Positions 47,701-57,438 of a stretch of 64,000 nucleotides of DNA are shown here, piece after piece. Numbering within the stretch: the first letter of the stretch is position 1; each line of letters begins with the position of its first letter. The position numbers and the translations under genes are program-made. The stretch covers positions 104,863-168,862 of the forward strand of contig NZ_MRCC01000013.1 in assembly GCF_001904655.1 (NCBI RefSeq), written 5' to 3'. The notes beneath the pieces were generated by a model. It saw nothing but the letters and a program-made list of their open reading frames with translations, was not told the origin of the DNA and did not search any database. The DNA comes from Chroogloeocystis siderophila 5.2 s.c.1 (GTDB taxonomy: Bacteria; Cyanobacteriota; Cyanobacteriia; Cyanobacteriales; Chroococcidiopsidaceae).

Positions 47701-48132
47701 ATGGATGAATTTATGACGGCGGCGATCGCCGAAGCAAAACAAGGACAAGATGAAGGTGGTATTCCCATCGGTTCGGTACTAGTCAAAGACGGAAAAGTTC
47801 TCGGTAAAGGACATAATAAACGCGTTCAAGACGGCGATCCAGTGACTCATGCAGAAATCGATTGTCTACGCAATGCTGGCAGAATTGGTAGTTATCGAGG
47901 TACAACGCTGTATTCTACTTTAATGCCTTGCTATCTTTGTGCGGGTGCGGTTGTTCAATTTGGAATCAAGCGAGTTATTGTCGGCGAATCTGAAACTTTT
48001 TCTGGGGCTAGAGAATTTATGGAATCTCACGGAGTTGAAGTGATTGACTTAAATTTAGATGAATGCAAAAATATGATGCAAAGATTCATTCACATTAATC
48101 CTCAATTATGGAATGAGGATATTGGAAAATAG
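47701..48132 (+). CDS. Nucleoside/cytosine deaminase
   Basis: 143 residues with the zinc-dependent deaminase motifs HAEIDCLRNAG (His ligand, catalytic Glu) and PCYLCAGAV (two Cys ligands). The wording is close to yeast-type cytosine deaminase, with FSGAREFMESHGVEV after the core. Divergent from the nucleoside hydrolase, it could turn the released cytosine into uracil. Substrate is an inference. Confidence 0.83.
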   Translation: MDEFMTAAIAEAKQGQDEGGIPIGSVLVKDGKVLGKGHNKRVQDGDPVTHAEIDCLRNAGRIGSYRGTTLYSTLMPCYLCAGAVVQFGIKRVIVGESETFSGAREFMESHGVEVIDLNLDECKNMMQRFIHINPQLWNEDIGK

Positions 48133-48177
48133 CAATCAGGACAAGGACTAATTGATCAAGTATTCAAGAAATATTCC

Positions 48178-49191
48178 TTATTCTCCGTAGGAACCACCCG
48201 TAACTTTGCCGCGAAAGACTACATATTGATATAAGTTATAAAATAACATGACAGGAATGAGAAAACCAATGAATATAATCATAATTACGAGTGAACTTGG
48301 GTCAGCCGCTGCCTCGTAAATTGTAATTTTAGTAGGAATAATATAAGGAAATACTACTAAAGCTAGCCCAATAAATGTGAGTACAAAAAGTAAAATTGTC
48401 CATCCAAAGGGAGCGCGCTCTTCTTTACGATTTAGGCTTTGTAATAATTGCCAAATTAACCACACTCCTAATAAAGGAATTATAGCAAAAACATAAACTA
48501 ACGGTTGCTGAAACAGACGACTTCTCGCGCTTACGTAAAATATTGGTGTAGTAATTGTAATGAGAATTGCACCAATCAATGTTGTCCAAGCGGCAATCTT
48601 TGCAGTTTTGTAGTGGGTTTCTTGTAGTTCTCCTTCAGTTTTCCAAACAAGATACGTCGAACCAATTAAGACGTATCCTTGAATGAGTGTTAACGCGACT
48701 AATACCGATTGCCAGCTGAACCAATCCCAGGTACTACCAATAAAGTGTCCTGACTCATCAACTTGAATGCCTTTTAATACACTACCAAGTGCAAAACCTT
48801 GACTAAGTGCGGCGACAAAACTACCCGCACCAAAGGCAATATTCCAAAAAAACTTACGCGTTGCTAACTCGCGAAATTCAAACGCTACGGCGCGAAAAAT
48901 AAATCCAAACACCATCGTGATAATTGGAATATAAAGCGCGTTGAGAATTGTTCCGTAAGCAAGAGGAAATGCACCAAATAAGCCGCCACCCATTAGTACT
49001 AACCAAGTTTCATTAGCATCCCAAATATTACTTAAACTAGTCATTAATAGCCCTCGGCGTTCCTCATCTGAAGAGGTAAGCGATAGAATACCAACTCCCA
49101 AATCAAATCCGTCTAGCATGACATAGAGGAAGAGAAATAAAGCTAAAATTGCAAACCACACCTGAGGTAAAAAATACTCTAGTGTTTCCAT
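48178..49191 (-). CDS. cydB: Cytochrome bd-type quinol oxidase subunit II
   Basis: 337 residues from the ATG at 49191 (METLEYFLPQVWF), about eight transmembrane helices, with LDGFDLGVGIL at the N-terminus and DANETWLVLMGGGLFGAFP, the CydB signatures. A longer start at 49263 is unlikely. It follows cydA in the same direction after about 100 bp. With CydA it reduces oxygen to water using quinol without proton pumping. Confidence 0.92.
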   Translation of the reverse strand: METLEYFLPQVWFAILALFLFLYVMLDGFDLGVGILSLTSSDEERRGLLMTSLSNIWDANETWLVLMGGGLFGAFPLAYGTILNALYIPIITMVFGFIFRAVAFEFRELATRKFFWNIAFGAGSFVAALSQGFALGSVLKGIQVDESGHFIGSTWDWFSWQSVLVALTLIQGYVLIGSTYLVWKTEGELQETHYKTAKIAAWTTLIGAILITITTPIFYVSARSRLFQQPLVYVFAIIPLLGVWLIWQLLQSLNRKEERAPFGWTILLFVLTFIGLALVVFPYIIPTKITIYEAAADPSSLVIMIIFIGFLIPVMLFYNLYQYVVFRGKVTGGSYGE

Positions 49192-49295
49192 AAGATTAAG
49201 TTTAGGTAAGTGTTGATATTTTCTTGTAAAGAATAATAATGGGCAATCGGTAGTATGAAGCAATTACCAATTACCTCTTATCGTTTACCAATCAA

Positions 49296-50747
49296 TTATT
49301 GTTCGGCTTCGACAGGACGTTCGTCGGGAACGAATCTACCAGGCTTTGTATCGACCGCTGGTTTGGTAATTTCTAACTCAGGTAATGGTAATTCTAAGTT
49401 TGGTCCTCTGCGGATAATCCGACTACCGAAGTACAAAGCAGCAATAAATAACATTGTGTAGACAGTGGCAAAGCTGATCAGTGAGACTAAGACATTGCTC
49501 GCCGGAAGATGAGACGCAGCATCGACAGTACGGATTTGGTTATACAATGTCCACGGTTGGCGACCTACACAGCGCACGATCCAACCAGATTCTACCGCAA
49601 TGTATCCCAATGGTGCCGCGAAAATCCAACCGAGCATCAACCACCGTTGTTGGCTAATGTTTTCTGGTGATAGCTTACCGCGTAGCCACTGCACAGTGCT
49701 GAGTAGCATCAAGCCAGCAAAGAAAAACCCGATCGCAATCATCGTCCGGAAGGCATAGTAGATTAAACCAACTAAATGCGGACGATCTTCGGGTTTCCAC
49801 TCGCTTAAGCCGCGTACAGGTTCAGAAAGATTTTTCTTGAATTCGAGAATGTAGCCTAATGCATTGGGAACCGTAATTTCCCAGTCGTTTCTTTCGGCTT
49901 TGTCGTTGGGAAGTGCAATTAAACTCCAATCGGCGGGTTGTCCTGCGGGTGTGGTTTGCCACTGGGCTTCCATCGCAGCGAGTTTTGAGGGTTGGTAGTG
50001 GTAAACTTGTTCGCCACTTAAATGTCCAATATAAATTTGTAATGGAGCAACAGCGATCGCAGCTGCTAAAACAATTTTCAATGACTTGGAAAAGAATGCG
50101 CTTTGACGATTTTTGAGAATGTACCACGCACTAATTCCCCCAATGACAAATAAGGAAGTCTCTAGCGTGGCAAAAAACATATGCAACACGCTGTTTACCA
50201 TAAACGGATTGAGGATCGCTTGAAAGTAATCGTGGACAATGAATTTACCATCGACCATTTCTCCACCTGCGGGCGTTTGCATCCAAGAATTTGCTGTCAA
50301 AATCCATAGCGTCGATAAGTTTGCACCAACAGCAACAAGAATTGTCGACAGCAGGTGAACAATAGGATTGACGCGCTCCCAGCCGAAGAGCATAATACCT
50401 AAAAATGCCGCCTCTAGCATAAATGCCCAGGAAGCTTCAAATCCAATAACGCTCCCGAAAAAATTACCAACGGCTTCAGAAAAAGGTGCCCAGTTCGTGC
50501 CAAACTGAAATTCCATCGGAATGCCAGTGGCTACCCCAATGCCAAAATTGAGTACGTAAAACTTTGACCAAAAGCGTGCGTGATAATAGTAGTCAGCATT
50601 GCGCGTTTTAAGCCATAAGCCCTCGACAATCACTAGATATATTCCCATACCTGTTGTGAGTACAGGCCACAGCATATGGAATATTGCAGTAAGGGCAAAT
50701 TGCATTCGTGACAGCGCTACAGTATTAGATAACAACTCCATATGCAT
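49296..50747 (-). CDS. cydA: Cytochrome bd-type quinol oxidase subunit I
   Basis: 483 residues with the heme-ligand helices and LSRMQFALTAIFHMLWPVL at the N-terminus, GRQPWTLYNQIRT near residue 410 and a short Q-loop. These features are those of the cyanide-insensitive (CIO-type) branch found in cyanobacteria. ATG at 50747; an alternative ATG lies two codons later. In cyanobacteria this oxidase works in the thylakoid or plasma membrane as an electron valve. The divergent neighbour is the phytochrome operon. Confidence 0.93.
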   Translation of the reverse strand: MHMELLSNTVALSRMQFALTAIFHMLWPVLTTGMGIYLVIVEGLWLKTRNADYYYHARFWSKFYVLNFGIGVATGIPMEFQFGTNWAPFSEAVGNFFGSVIGFEASWAFMLEAAFLGIMLFGWERVNPIVHLLSTILVAVGANLSTLWILTANSWMQTPAGGEMVDGKFIVHDYFQAILNPFMVNSVLHMFFATLETSLFVIGGISAWYILKNRQSAFFSKSLKIVLAAAIAVAPLQIYIGHLSGEQVYHYQPSKLAAMEAQWQTTPAGQPADWSLIALPNDKAERNDWEITVPNALGYILEFKKNLSEPVRGLSEWKPEDRPHLVGLIYYAFRTMIAIGFFFAGLMLLSTVQWLRGKLSPENISQQRWLMLGWIFAAPLGYIAVESGWIVRCVGRQPWTLYNQIRTVDAASHLPASNVLVSLISFATVYTMLFIAALYFGSRIIRRGPNLELPLPELEITKPAVDTKPGRFVPDERPVEAEQ

Positions 50748-51053
50748 TCCCTGATTTTCAATTAATTGGGTTTAGAATGATTATTGTTAACCTAGCTTGA
50801 AATAGCTTCTAGACATAATATATTAAGACTATTAGTCAAGAACGCAATTCACTTAAAATTTTGAAATAATTCTCAATATCGCTGGGGCAAAGGGTAGAGA
50901 ATAGTTACAATTTAAGCCTGGGCATTTCAGACTGGAGAATTTGAAGTATTGATCTTCAATTAAGGCATAGTGAAGGTCTTAGCCATTGTTTATCGCTGTT
51001 TTAAGTGCGTTTTAAAACTCAAGTAAACTCACAATTTCTTTCAAAGGAAGCGT
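50748..51053. other. Divergent promoter region of cydAB and the phytochrome operon
   Basis: About 300 bp with no gene. AAAGGAAGCGT just before 51054 gives the phytochrome gene a good ribosome binding site. No operator that I recognise. Confidence 0.5.
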
Positions 51054-53306
51054 ATGAGTCAAAGTGAAGATAGAATCATCGTCCAAACCGTAAATTTAAC
51101 AGCATATGATAAAGAATTTCTTCATCTTTCTGGCGCGATTCAGCCGCATGGTATACTTTTTGCACTCAAAGAACCTCAGTTAGAAATTATTCAGGTTAGT
51201 AATAATACATTTGAATTGCTTGGTTTTCATCCTCAAGCATTACTCAATCAAAGCTTAAAAGACTTATTAACTCCTACAGAATTGCTTTTTATCGAAGGAT
51301 GCTTAGTCAAAGATTTTGAAAGCGTTAATCCAATCAAGCTTTCAATCGACATGAGTAATAATATTAAAAATTTTGATGGTATCCTGCATCGCTGCAATGG
51401 CGTACTTATTCTAGAATTAGAACCTAAGCTAACACAAGAGGATAGAAATTTCATTAGGTTTTATCATTTGGTAAAGGGTGCGATCGCTAAGCTGCAAAAT
51501 GCGCCAACGATGTCGGGAATGTGTCAAGATATCACGCAAGAGGTACAAAATCTAACAGGCTTTGACCGCGTGATGATTTATCAGTTTGATGGTAAACAAG
51601 CGGGCAAAGTTATTGCTGAAGAAAAACGCGAAGATTTAAATTCTTATTTAGGTTTACACTATCCTGCTTCAGATATTCCTGACCAAGCCAAAAAACTTTA
51701 TACACGCAATCGGCTGCGGTTGATTCCTGATATAAATTCGCAGCCAAAAGAATTAGTTCCCGCGCAGAATCCAATCACAAATGAACCACTTGATTTAAGC
51801 TACGCGGTGTTAAGAAGTGTTTCTCCATGCCATTTAGAATACCTCAGAAACATGGGCGTTACCGCTTCGATGTCAATTTCATTAAATAAAGATAAAAAAT
51901 TATGGGGATTGATTGCTTGTCATCACTATTCTCCTAAGTATGTCTCGTATGAAGTTCGGACGGCGTGTGAGTTTTTAGGACAAGTCATGTCTTTAGAATT
52001 AGCAGCTAAAGAAGAAAATGAAAATCTAGACTACAAAATCAAATTAAAATCAATTCAAGCCCAATTTATTGAAGCAATGCCCTTAACAGAAAACTTCATG
52101 GATGGTTTAGTTAAGGATAAAGATAATTTACTTCAATTAGTTGCTGCACAAGGCGTCGCAATTTGTGCGAATGGCGATTTATCGATTGCAGGGGAAACGC
52201 CTAGTAAAAGTGATATTTATAATTTGATTGAATGGGTTGAAGCGAAGATTGATAATGACATTTTTTACACAGATTGTTTACCTAGGCTTTATCCGACAGC
52301 CGAGAAATTCAAAGACGTTGCGAGTGGTTTGATTGTCTTATCAATTTCGCAGACTCAGAAAAATTACGTTTTGTGGTTTCGCCCTGAAGTCATTCAAACA
52401 GTTAACTGGGGTGGCGACCCATATAGTAGTGTTGAGTTATCACCACGTAAATCGTTTGAACTTTGGCAAGAAACCGTGCGATCGCAGTCGTTACCGTGGA
52501 AACAATGCGAGATTGATGCCATCATAGAATTGCGGAGTGCGATCGTCGGAATTGTTTTACGTAAAGCGGATGAACTCGCACGAATTAATATCGAATTAGC
52601 ACGCAGTAACAGCGAACTCGATGCATTTGCTTATATTGCTTCGCACGATCTAAAAGAACCACTGCGGGGAATTCATAACTACTCAAACTTTTTGATTGAA
52701 GATTACGCGGATGTTCTTCAAGCCGAAGGAGTCTCGAAACTTCAAACCCTCGTGCGTTTAACGCAGCGCATGGAAGACTTAATAAATTCACTCCTTCATT
52801 TTTCGCGCTTAGGGCGCGTGGAATTGACGCTACAAAAGACAGATTTAAATGAATTAGTCAACAGTGTTATTGATATTCTTAATATTAGCTTAAAAGAAAC
52901 TGAGGTTGATATCCGCCTTCCTCGACCTTTGCCATCAGTTTACTGCGATCCAGTTCAGATAAGTGAAGTGTTTAGTAATTTAATTAGTAATGCTATCAAA
53001 TATAATAACAAGCCTAACAAATTAGTAGAAGTTGGCTTTTTAGATACTGCGTTGAACAAGCCAGAATATATAGTTTTTTACGTAAAAGATAACGGAATTG
53101 GAATTAAAGAGAAACATTTCGATGCAATTTTTCGGATTTTTAAACGCTTACATCCACTGAATAAATACGGAGGTGGTACAGGTGCAGGGTTAACGATCGC
53201 CAAAAAGATTGTCGAACGTCATAACGGCGAAATTTGGGTAAAATCAGCCTACGGAGAAGGAAGTACTTTTTATTTTACATTGCCAAGTGTGAGGGTGAGT
53301 CAATGA
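51054..53306 (+). CDS. cph1: Cph1-type phytochrome histidine kinase
   Basis: 750 residues, almost the length of Synechocystis Cph1 (748). The order is PAS (about 20-125), GAF (about 140-315), PHY (about 330-510), HisKA and HATPase. The bilin-binding Cys259 with His260 ([12 protein letters not shown]) and Asp207 in PASDIP fall at the same numbers as in Cph1; WFRPE and PRKSF (tongue motifs) are present. The phosphate acceptor is His531 ([12 protein letters not shown]); the N, G1 and G2 boxes ([28 protein letters not shown]) are intact. It should bind phycocyanobilin and switch between red and far-red forms. Its stop overlaps the rcp1 start (ATGA). Confidence 0.95.
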   Translation: MSQSEDRIIVQTVNLTAYDKEFLHLSGAIQPHGILFALKEPQLEIIQVSNNTFELLGFHPQALLNQSLKDLLTPTELLFIEGCLVKDFESVNPIKLSIDMSNNIKNFDGILHRCNGVLILELEPKLTQEDRNFIRFYHLVKGAIAKLQNAPTMSGMCQDITQEVQNLTGFDRVMIYQFDGKQAGKVIAEEKREDLNSYLGLHYPASDIPDQAKKLYTRNRLRLIPDINSQPKELVPAQNPITNEPLDLSYAVLRSVSPCHLEYLRNMGVTASMSISLNKDKKLWGLIACHHYSPKYVSYEVRTACEFLGQVMSLELAAKEENENLDYKIKLKSIQAQFIEAMPLTENFMDGLVKDKDNLLQLVAAQGVAICANGDLSIAGETPSKSDIYNLIEWVEAKIDNDIFYTDCLPRLYPTAEKFKDVASGLIVLSISQTQKNYVLWFRPEVIQTVNWGGDPYSSVELSPRKSFELWQETVRSQSLPWKQCEIDAIIELRSAIVGIVLRKADELARINIELARSNSELDAFAYIASHDLKEPLRGIHNYSNFLIEDYADVLQAEGVSKLQTLVRLTQRMEDLINSLLHFSRLGRVELTLQKTDLNELVNSVIDILNISLKETEVDIRLPRPLPSVYCDPVQISEVFSNLISNAIKYNNKPNKLVEVGFLDTALNKPEYIVFYVKDNGIGIKEKHFDAIFRIFKRLHPLNKYGGGTGAGLTIAKKIVERHNGEIWVKSAYGEGSTFYFTLPSVRVSQ

Positions 53307-53752
53307 CAGGATCAACTCAACCACTACTCTTAATTGAAGATAGTGATGAAGATTTTGCAGCGTTTGAACGAATTCTCCGCAAAGCATCAATTACAAACAC
53401 TATCTATCGGTGTGTTGATGGAGATGAGGCTTTAGATTTCCTCCATCATAAAGGGCAATATAGTAACTCAAAAGCACCACGCCCAGGAATTATTCTTCTT
53501 GATCTTAACTTGCCAGGAACCGATGGTAGAGAAGTTTTAGAACAAATTAAGCAAGATAACGAACTCAAGATGATTCCGGTTGTAGTGTTTACCACTTCTT
53601 CTAATCCAAAAGATATCGAAGTCTGTTATCGCTATGGAGTTAACGGTTATATCATTAAACCAATTGATGTCAAAAAATTGATGCGAACTATCCAAGTTTT
53701 AATCGATTACTGGTTTGAAGCAGTCATTCTTCCTAACTCAGTAAGAGGATAA
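53303..53752 (+). CDS. rcp1: Rcp1-type response regulator
   Basis: A single receiver domain of 149 residues: acidic pair IEDSDED, phosphoacceptor Asp67 in ILLDLNLPG, Thr/Ser and Lys at [11 protein letters not shown] and YIIKPID. There is no output domain. It takes the phosphate from Cph1. The start ATG overlaps the phytochrome stop (ATGA at 53303-53306), so translation is coupled. A longer in-frame start at 53234 lies inside cph1 and is rejected. Confidence 0.94.
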   Translation: MTGSTQPLLLIEDSDEDFAAFERILRKASITNTIYRCVDGDEALDFLHHKGQYSNSKAPRPGIILLDLNLPGTDGREVLEQIKQDNELKMIPVVVFTTSSNPKDIEVCYRYGVNGYIIKPIDVKKLMRTIQVLIDYWFEAVILPNSVRG

Positions 53753-53754
53753 TT

Positions 53755-55350
53755 ATGGTACAAAGACGGACAATTGTAATTATTGATGATTGTCAAGAAG
53801 ATCGAGATACCTATCGCCGTTATTTACTCAAAGATGAGACGTACAAATATGATATTTTTGGCGAAGAGTATGGCGAAGATGGCTTAGAATTGTGCAACTC
53901 AGTTCAACCAGATGTCATTTTATTAGATTTCTTGCTACCAGATATTAATGGGTTGGAATTCTTGAGTCAGCTGCAGTTGCAAACAGGTAAAACCAACCTA
54001 CCTGTGATTATGCTCACAGGTCAAGGCAATGAAGTGATCGCCGTCCAAGCAATGAAAAGCGGTGCGTCTGACTACTTAGTTAAAGGAGAAACAACCGCAG
54101 AAAGCCTGCGAATCGCAATTCATAACGCGATTAAACGCACCCATCTGCAAAACTTACTTGCCCAAAGCGAACAGCGATTTCAGACTTCTGTCGAAACAAT
54201 GCTCGATTGTTTTGGAATTTGCAATAGCATTCGCAACGATAATGGTGAAATTATAGACTTTACAATCGAATATGTCAATGCTGCCGCTTGCGCGTTTAAT
54301 TCAATGAGCGCCGCCGAACAAATTGGCGCTTCATTACTGAGATTACCGCTATTTTCCCAAGCTGGGCTATTTGACGAGATGTGCCAAGTCGTGGAAACCG
54401 GCAAACCGCTGGCAAAAGAAGTTCTCGTGTATGCAGATGACGATCGACCGCAGATTCATAAAGCCTTAGATATCCGCGTGACGCAATTAGGTGACGGTTT
54501 TGCGATCGCCTGGCGCGATATTACAGATCGCAAATGCTTAGAAGAAGAACGCGCGCAATTACTACTGCAAGAACAACTCGCACGTAGTGCAGCTGAAGCC
54601 GCCAACCACTCAAAAGATGTCTTTCTCGCCATGGTTTCACACGAGTTGCGTAACCCCTTAACTGCTATCTTGATGTATGCGCAGCTACTGCAAGCGCAAA
54701 AGTTAAAAGCAGATCAAATTTCTCGCGCTTACGAAACAATTGAACGCAACGTCAGGTTACAAAAACAACTGATCGATGATCTACTCGATGTATCGCGCAT
54801 TGTCTCTGGTAAGCTGCACTTAACTATGCAATGCGTTGATTTGGTTGTTATACTGCAAGCTGCAATCGATGCTGTGCATCCGCTAGCCGCAGCAAAAGCG
54901 ATTCAGCTAGAACTTGCCATTGCACCACATCAAAATCAACACGATGTCACAACTCCCTCAGTACTGTTCTACGGTGACGCGACGCGCTTACAGCAAGTAT
55001 TCTGGAACTTACTATCAAATGCAATTAAGTTTACACCAAATCAAGGGCGCGTTCAAACCAAGTTAGAGTATGGTGATCGCGCGATTCAAATTACCGTCAG
55101 CGATACTGGGCAAGGAATTAGCCCTGATTTTTTACCACACGTCTTTGAGCGATTTCGTCAAGCTGATACAACACGCCAAGGTGGATTAGGTTTAGGACTA
55201 GCGATCGTCGATCATATTGTGCAACTTCATGGTGGCTTCGTCAAGGTCGAGAGTCCAGGCGTTGATCAAGGCGCAACCTTTACAATCGAATTCCCAAAAA
55301 CAAACACTCCTCAAACTCAAACCACATCAGATTGTCTATCCGTAATTTAA
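53755..55350 (+). CDS. Receiver-PAS-histidine kinase
   Basis: 531 residues: N-terminal receiver (IIDDCQED, phosphoacceptor Asp58 in ILLDFLLPD), PAS-like domain (about 140-255), HisKA with His296 (LAMVSHELRNPL), and HATPase with NLLSNAIKF, DTGQGIS and GLGLGLAIV boxes. Receiver-first kinases can take a signal from an upstream kinase and pass it on. It starts 2 bp after rcp1, so it is very likely part of the phytochrome relay. An output regulator is not in the window. Confidence 0.9.
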   Translation: MVQRRTIVIIDDCQEDRDTYRRYLLKDETYKYDIFGEEYGEDGLELCNSVQPDVILLDFLLPDINGLEFLSQLQLQTGKTNLPVIMLTGQGNEVIAVQAMKSGASDYLVKGETTAESLRIAIHNAIKRTHLQNLLAQSEQRFQTSVETMLDCFGICNSIRNDNGEIIDFTIEYVNAAACAFNSMSAAEQIGASLLRLPLFSQAGLFDEMCQVVETGKPLAKEVLVYADDDRPQIHKALDIRVTQLGDGFAIAWRDITDRKCLEEERAQLLLQEQLARSAAEAANHSKDVFLAMVSHELRNPLTAILMYAQLLQAQKLKADQISRAYETIERNVRLQKQLIDDLLDVSRIVSGKLHLTMQCVDLVVILQAAIDAVHPLAAAKAIQLELAIAPHQNQHDVTTPSVLFYGDATRLQQVFWNLLSNAIKFTPNQGRVQTKLEYGDRAIQITVSDTGQGISPDFLPHVFERFRQADTTRQGGLGLGLAIVDHIVQLHGGFVKVESPGVDQGATFTIEFPKTNTPQTQTTSDCLSVI

Positions 55351-55391
55351 GAGCGATTAGCAATTAACACTCATTTTTAATTACCACTTTT

Positions 55392-56768
55392 CTAAACCAA
55401 CGCTGGAGATTTCTGCGTCCGCACTTGTTTCACAACCATGCGCAAATTTCCCGAAGGCGCAACCGTCAACCCTCGACGAGTCGGCTTAATTGGTGTTTTC
55501 GTTGCGAGTTGCAAATCGTATTGCGTCAAAATTGTTGCCAAGACTAATTTCATCTCAAACTGTGCAAACGCGAGTCCAATACAACGACGATTTCCACCAC
55601 CAAACGGTAAATATTCATAGGGTGAAAACTGTCTTTCAAGAAAACGTTCGGGTTTGAAACGCTTCGGGTCGGGATAGAGATCTTCGCGGTGATGCGTTAA
55701 ATAAACTGAGGGAAGTAACAGCGTACCAGGTTCAAAGTGATAGCCCATAATTTCGATTGGCGATCGCACAACGCGCGGAAATGTATTAATCGCAATCGGA
55801 TAAATTCGCAAAGTTTCGCAGCAAACCGCATTTAAATACAGTAGCCGTACAACTGCGCTAGGATGGGCATTCGGTGGAAGTGTATCGAGTTCTTGCAATA
55901 ACTTCTCTCGGACTTCGGGTAAGTTGTCAATCCAGTACAACGCCCACGATAAAGCTGAAGCCGTCGTTTCATGTCCAGCAAAAAGTAATGTCACCAGTTC
56001 ATCACGCAGTTCGCGATCAGTCATTGGTTGACCATTTTCGTCGCGTGCTTGTAAGAGTAAACTAAGGATGTCATCGCTGTGAACATCCGCTGCTCGACGG
56101 GCAGTAATTTCAGCATAAATTAATTGGTCGATTTGCGATCGCAAGTTCAAAAAACGTCCCCAGGGACTCCATACCCCCCAATCTTTCTGTAGCGAGGGAA
56201 AAAATAGCAGCATCGAACTCATCGGAGAACTTACCGCGTCTAATAGCCGCGTCAAAAGTTTTCTCAGTTCCTCAAAGCGATCACCTTGATGTAAGCCAAA
56301 CACAGCACTCAAAATCACGCGCAAGGAAATTTCTTGCATTGATGCACGGACGTTGAAGGGTTTCCCAACTTCCCAACGGCTAATGACTTGTTGCGTTATA
56401 TCGCGAATAATCTCGCCATACGCTTTTAAGCGATCGCCGTGAAAGGGTGGCATTAATAGCTTGCGCTGGCGTTGATGCGCAACTCCATCGAGTAAAATTA
56501 ATGAGTGATCTCCTAGCAGTGGTAATAATATACGGTTTGCACCACTACTATCAAACGTTCCCGCAGGCGCGCTAAAAATTTGCTGGAGGGCTTCAGGGTT
56601 GCTGATGTAAACGACGAGTGGTGTTACGTTCTTGGCAACTACGTAAACGTCACCGTACTGCTGATAGCGTTTTTCAAGTATTGCTAGCGGATTAAAAATC
56701 CACCGCAGCATATTGATTCTACGCTGTATGAATGATGGGCTGGGACCATCGAGAATCTGGTTATCCAT
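55392..56768 (-). CDS. Cytochrome P450 (CYP110-like)
   Basis: 458 residues with all P450 landmarks: I-helix LFAGHETTASALSWAL, the ExxR motif CETLRIYPI, and the heme loop PFGGGNRRCIGLAFAQFEMK with the Cys ligand. The FGGGNRRCIG wording is that of cyanobacterial CYP110, members of which hydroxylate fatty acids, terpenes or alkanes. No ferredoxin or terpene synthase gene is adjacent. Substrate unknown. It converges on the kinase gene with 41 bp between. Confidence 0.88.
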   Translation of the reverse strand: MDNQILDGPSPSFIQRRINMLRWIFNPLAILEKRYQQYGDVYVVAKNVTPLVVYISNPEALQQIFSAPAGTFDSSGANRILLPLLGDHSLILLDGVAHQRQRKLLMPPFHGDRLKAYGEIIRDITQQVISRWEVGKPFNVRASMQEISLRVILSAVFGLHQGDRFEELRKLLTRLLDAVSSPMSSMLLFFPSLQKDWGVWSPWGRFLNLRSQIDQLIYAEITARRAADVHSDDILSLLLQARDENGQPMTDRELRDELVTLLFAGHETTASALSWALYWIDNLPEVREKLLQELDTLPPNAHPSAVVRLLYLNAVCCETLRIYPIAINTFPRVVRSPIEIMGYHFEPGTLLLPSVYLTHHREDLYPDPKRFKPERFLERQFSPYEYLPFGGGNRRCIGLAFAQFEMKLVLATILTQYDLQLATKTPIKPTRRGLTVAPSGNLRMVVKQVRTQKSPALV

Positions 56769-56813
56769 AACTTAGAGCAGAAAAAGAGAAAATAGAGAAT
56801 GTATTCAAGGTTT

Positions 56814-57176
56814 CTATTTTGTGGCTGGTGGATTGCCTACTCTACCGTTGAGTTCGCGAATTTCGGCGTTGAGTTCGCGTTGGCGTTGAATTAAAGCTTC
56901 AAAATCAGCGCGTGTTGCTAGGTTTTCGCGGTTAGGCAGCAGTTGATTTACGCGGTCTAGGCAAGCGTTTAATCCCGCTGCAAATTCGTAGCGCGTCACC
57001 GGGCGATCACCTCGGAACGTTCCATCCGGATACCCTGAAAGGCAACCAGGTTGCGCGTTATTACTTGGGACTTGGGTGTTTGGCGTTTGTGCTAACGCGC
57101 TTGATGTATAAAGGCTTGCTGCAATCAAAGGTGTCGTGATCGCACTTTGTATTAGGGTTTTTAAGAGCTTGGACAT
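56814..57176 (-). CDS. Small secreted SLH-domain protein
   Basis: 120 residues: signal peptide (about 1-29, ending ALAQTPN), one S-layer-homology unit (CLSGYPDGTFRGDRPVTRYEFAAGLNACLDRV), and a coiled stretch with the FEALIQRQRELNAEIRELNGRV pattern. In cyanobacteria this sequence usually forms the N-terminus of a large OprB-type iron-uptake porin; here the barrel is absent and the gene stops properly. It might bind peptidoglycan or pyruvylated polymer on its own. It lies 45 bp upstream of the P450 gene. Confidence 0.7.
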   Translation of the reverse strand: MSKLLKTLIQSAITTPLIAASLYTSSALAQTPNTQVPSNNAQPGCLSGYPDGTFRGDRPVTRYEFAAGLNACLDRVNQLLPNRENLATRADFEALIQRQRELNAEIRELNGRVGNPPATK

Positions 57177-57438
57177 TTTAATATTCCGATTTCGATATGT
57201 TGGGTAATGGTTTCGAGCCTTTTTACCCGTTATCTACCTATCTCTTATTTTGCAACGTCCTCTACTACCACTATTTATCTCAACGTTGAAATGCTTAAGA
57301 ATGTTTCCGTTGTGATTAGGAAGTATTACTTATTTGAGTTGAAGAGTATTCCTGCTATGATGTTTATCATAGTAACAATTTATAGTAAAAAATACTTTAT
57401 ACCTAAACTTTGGGTTTGGCAAGCACTTTTTACTACTT

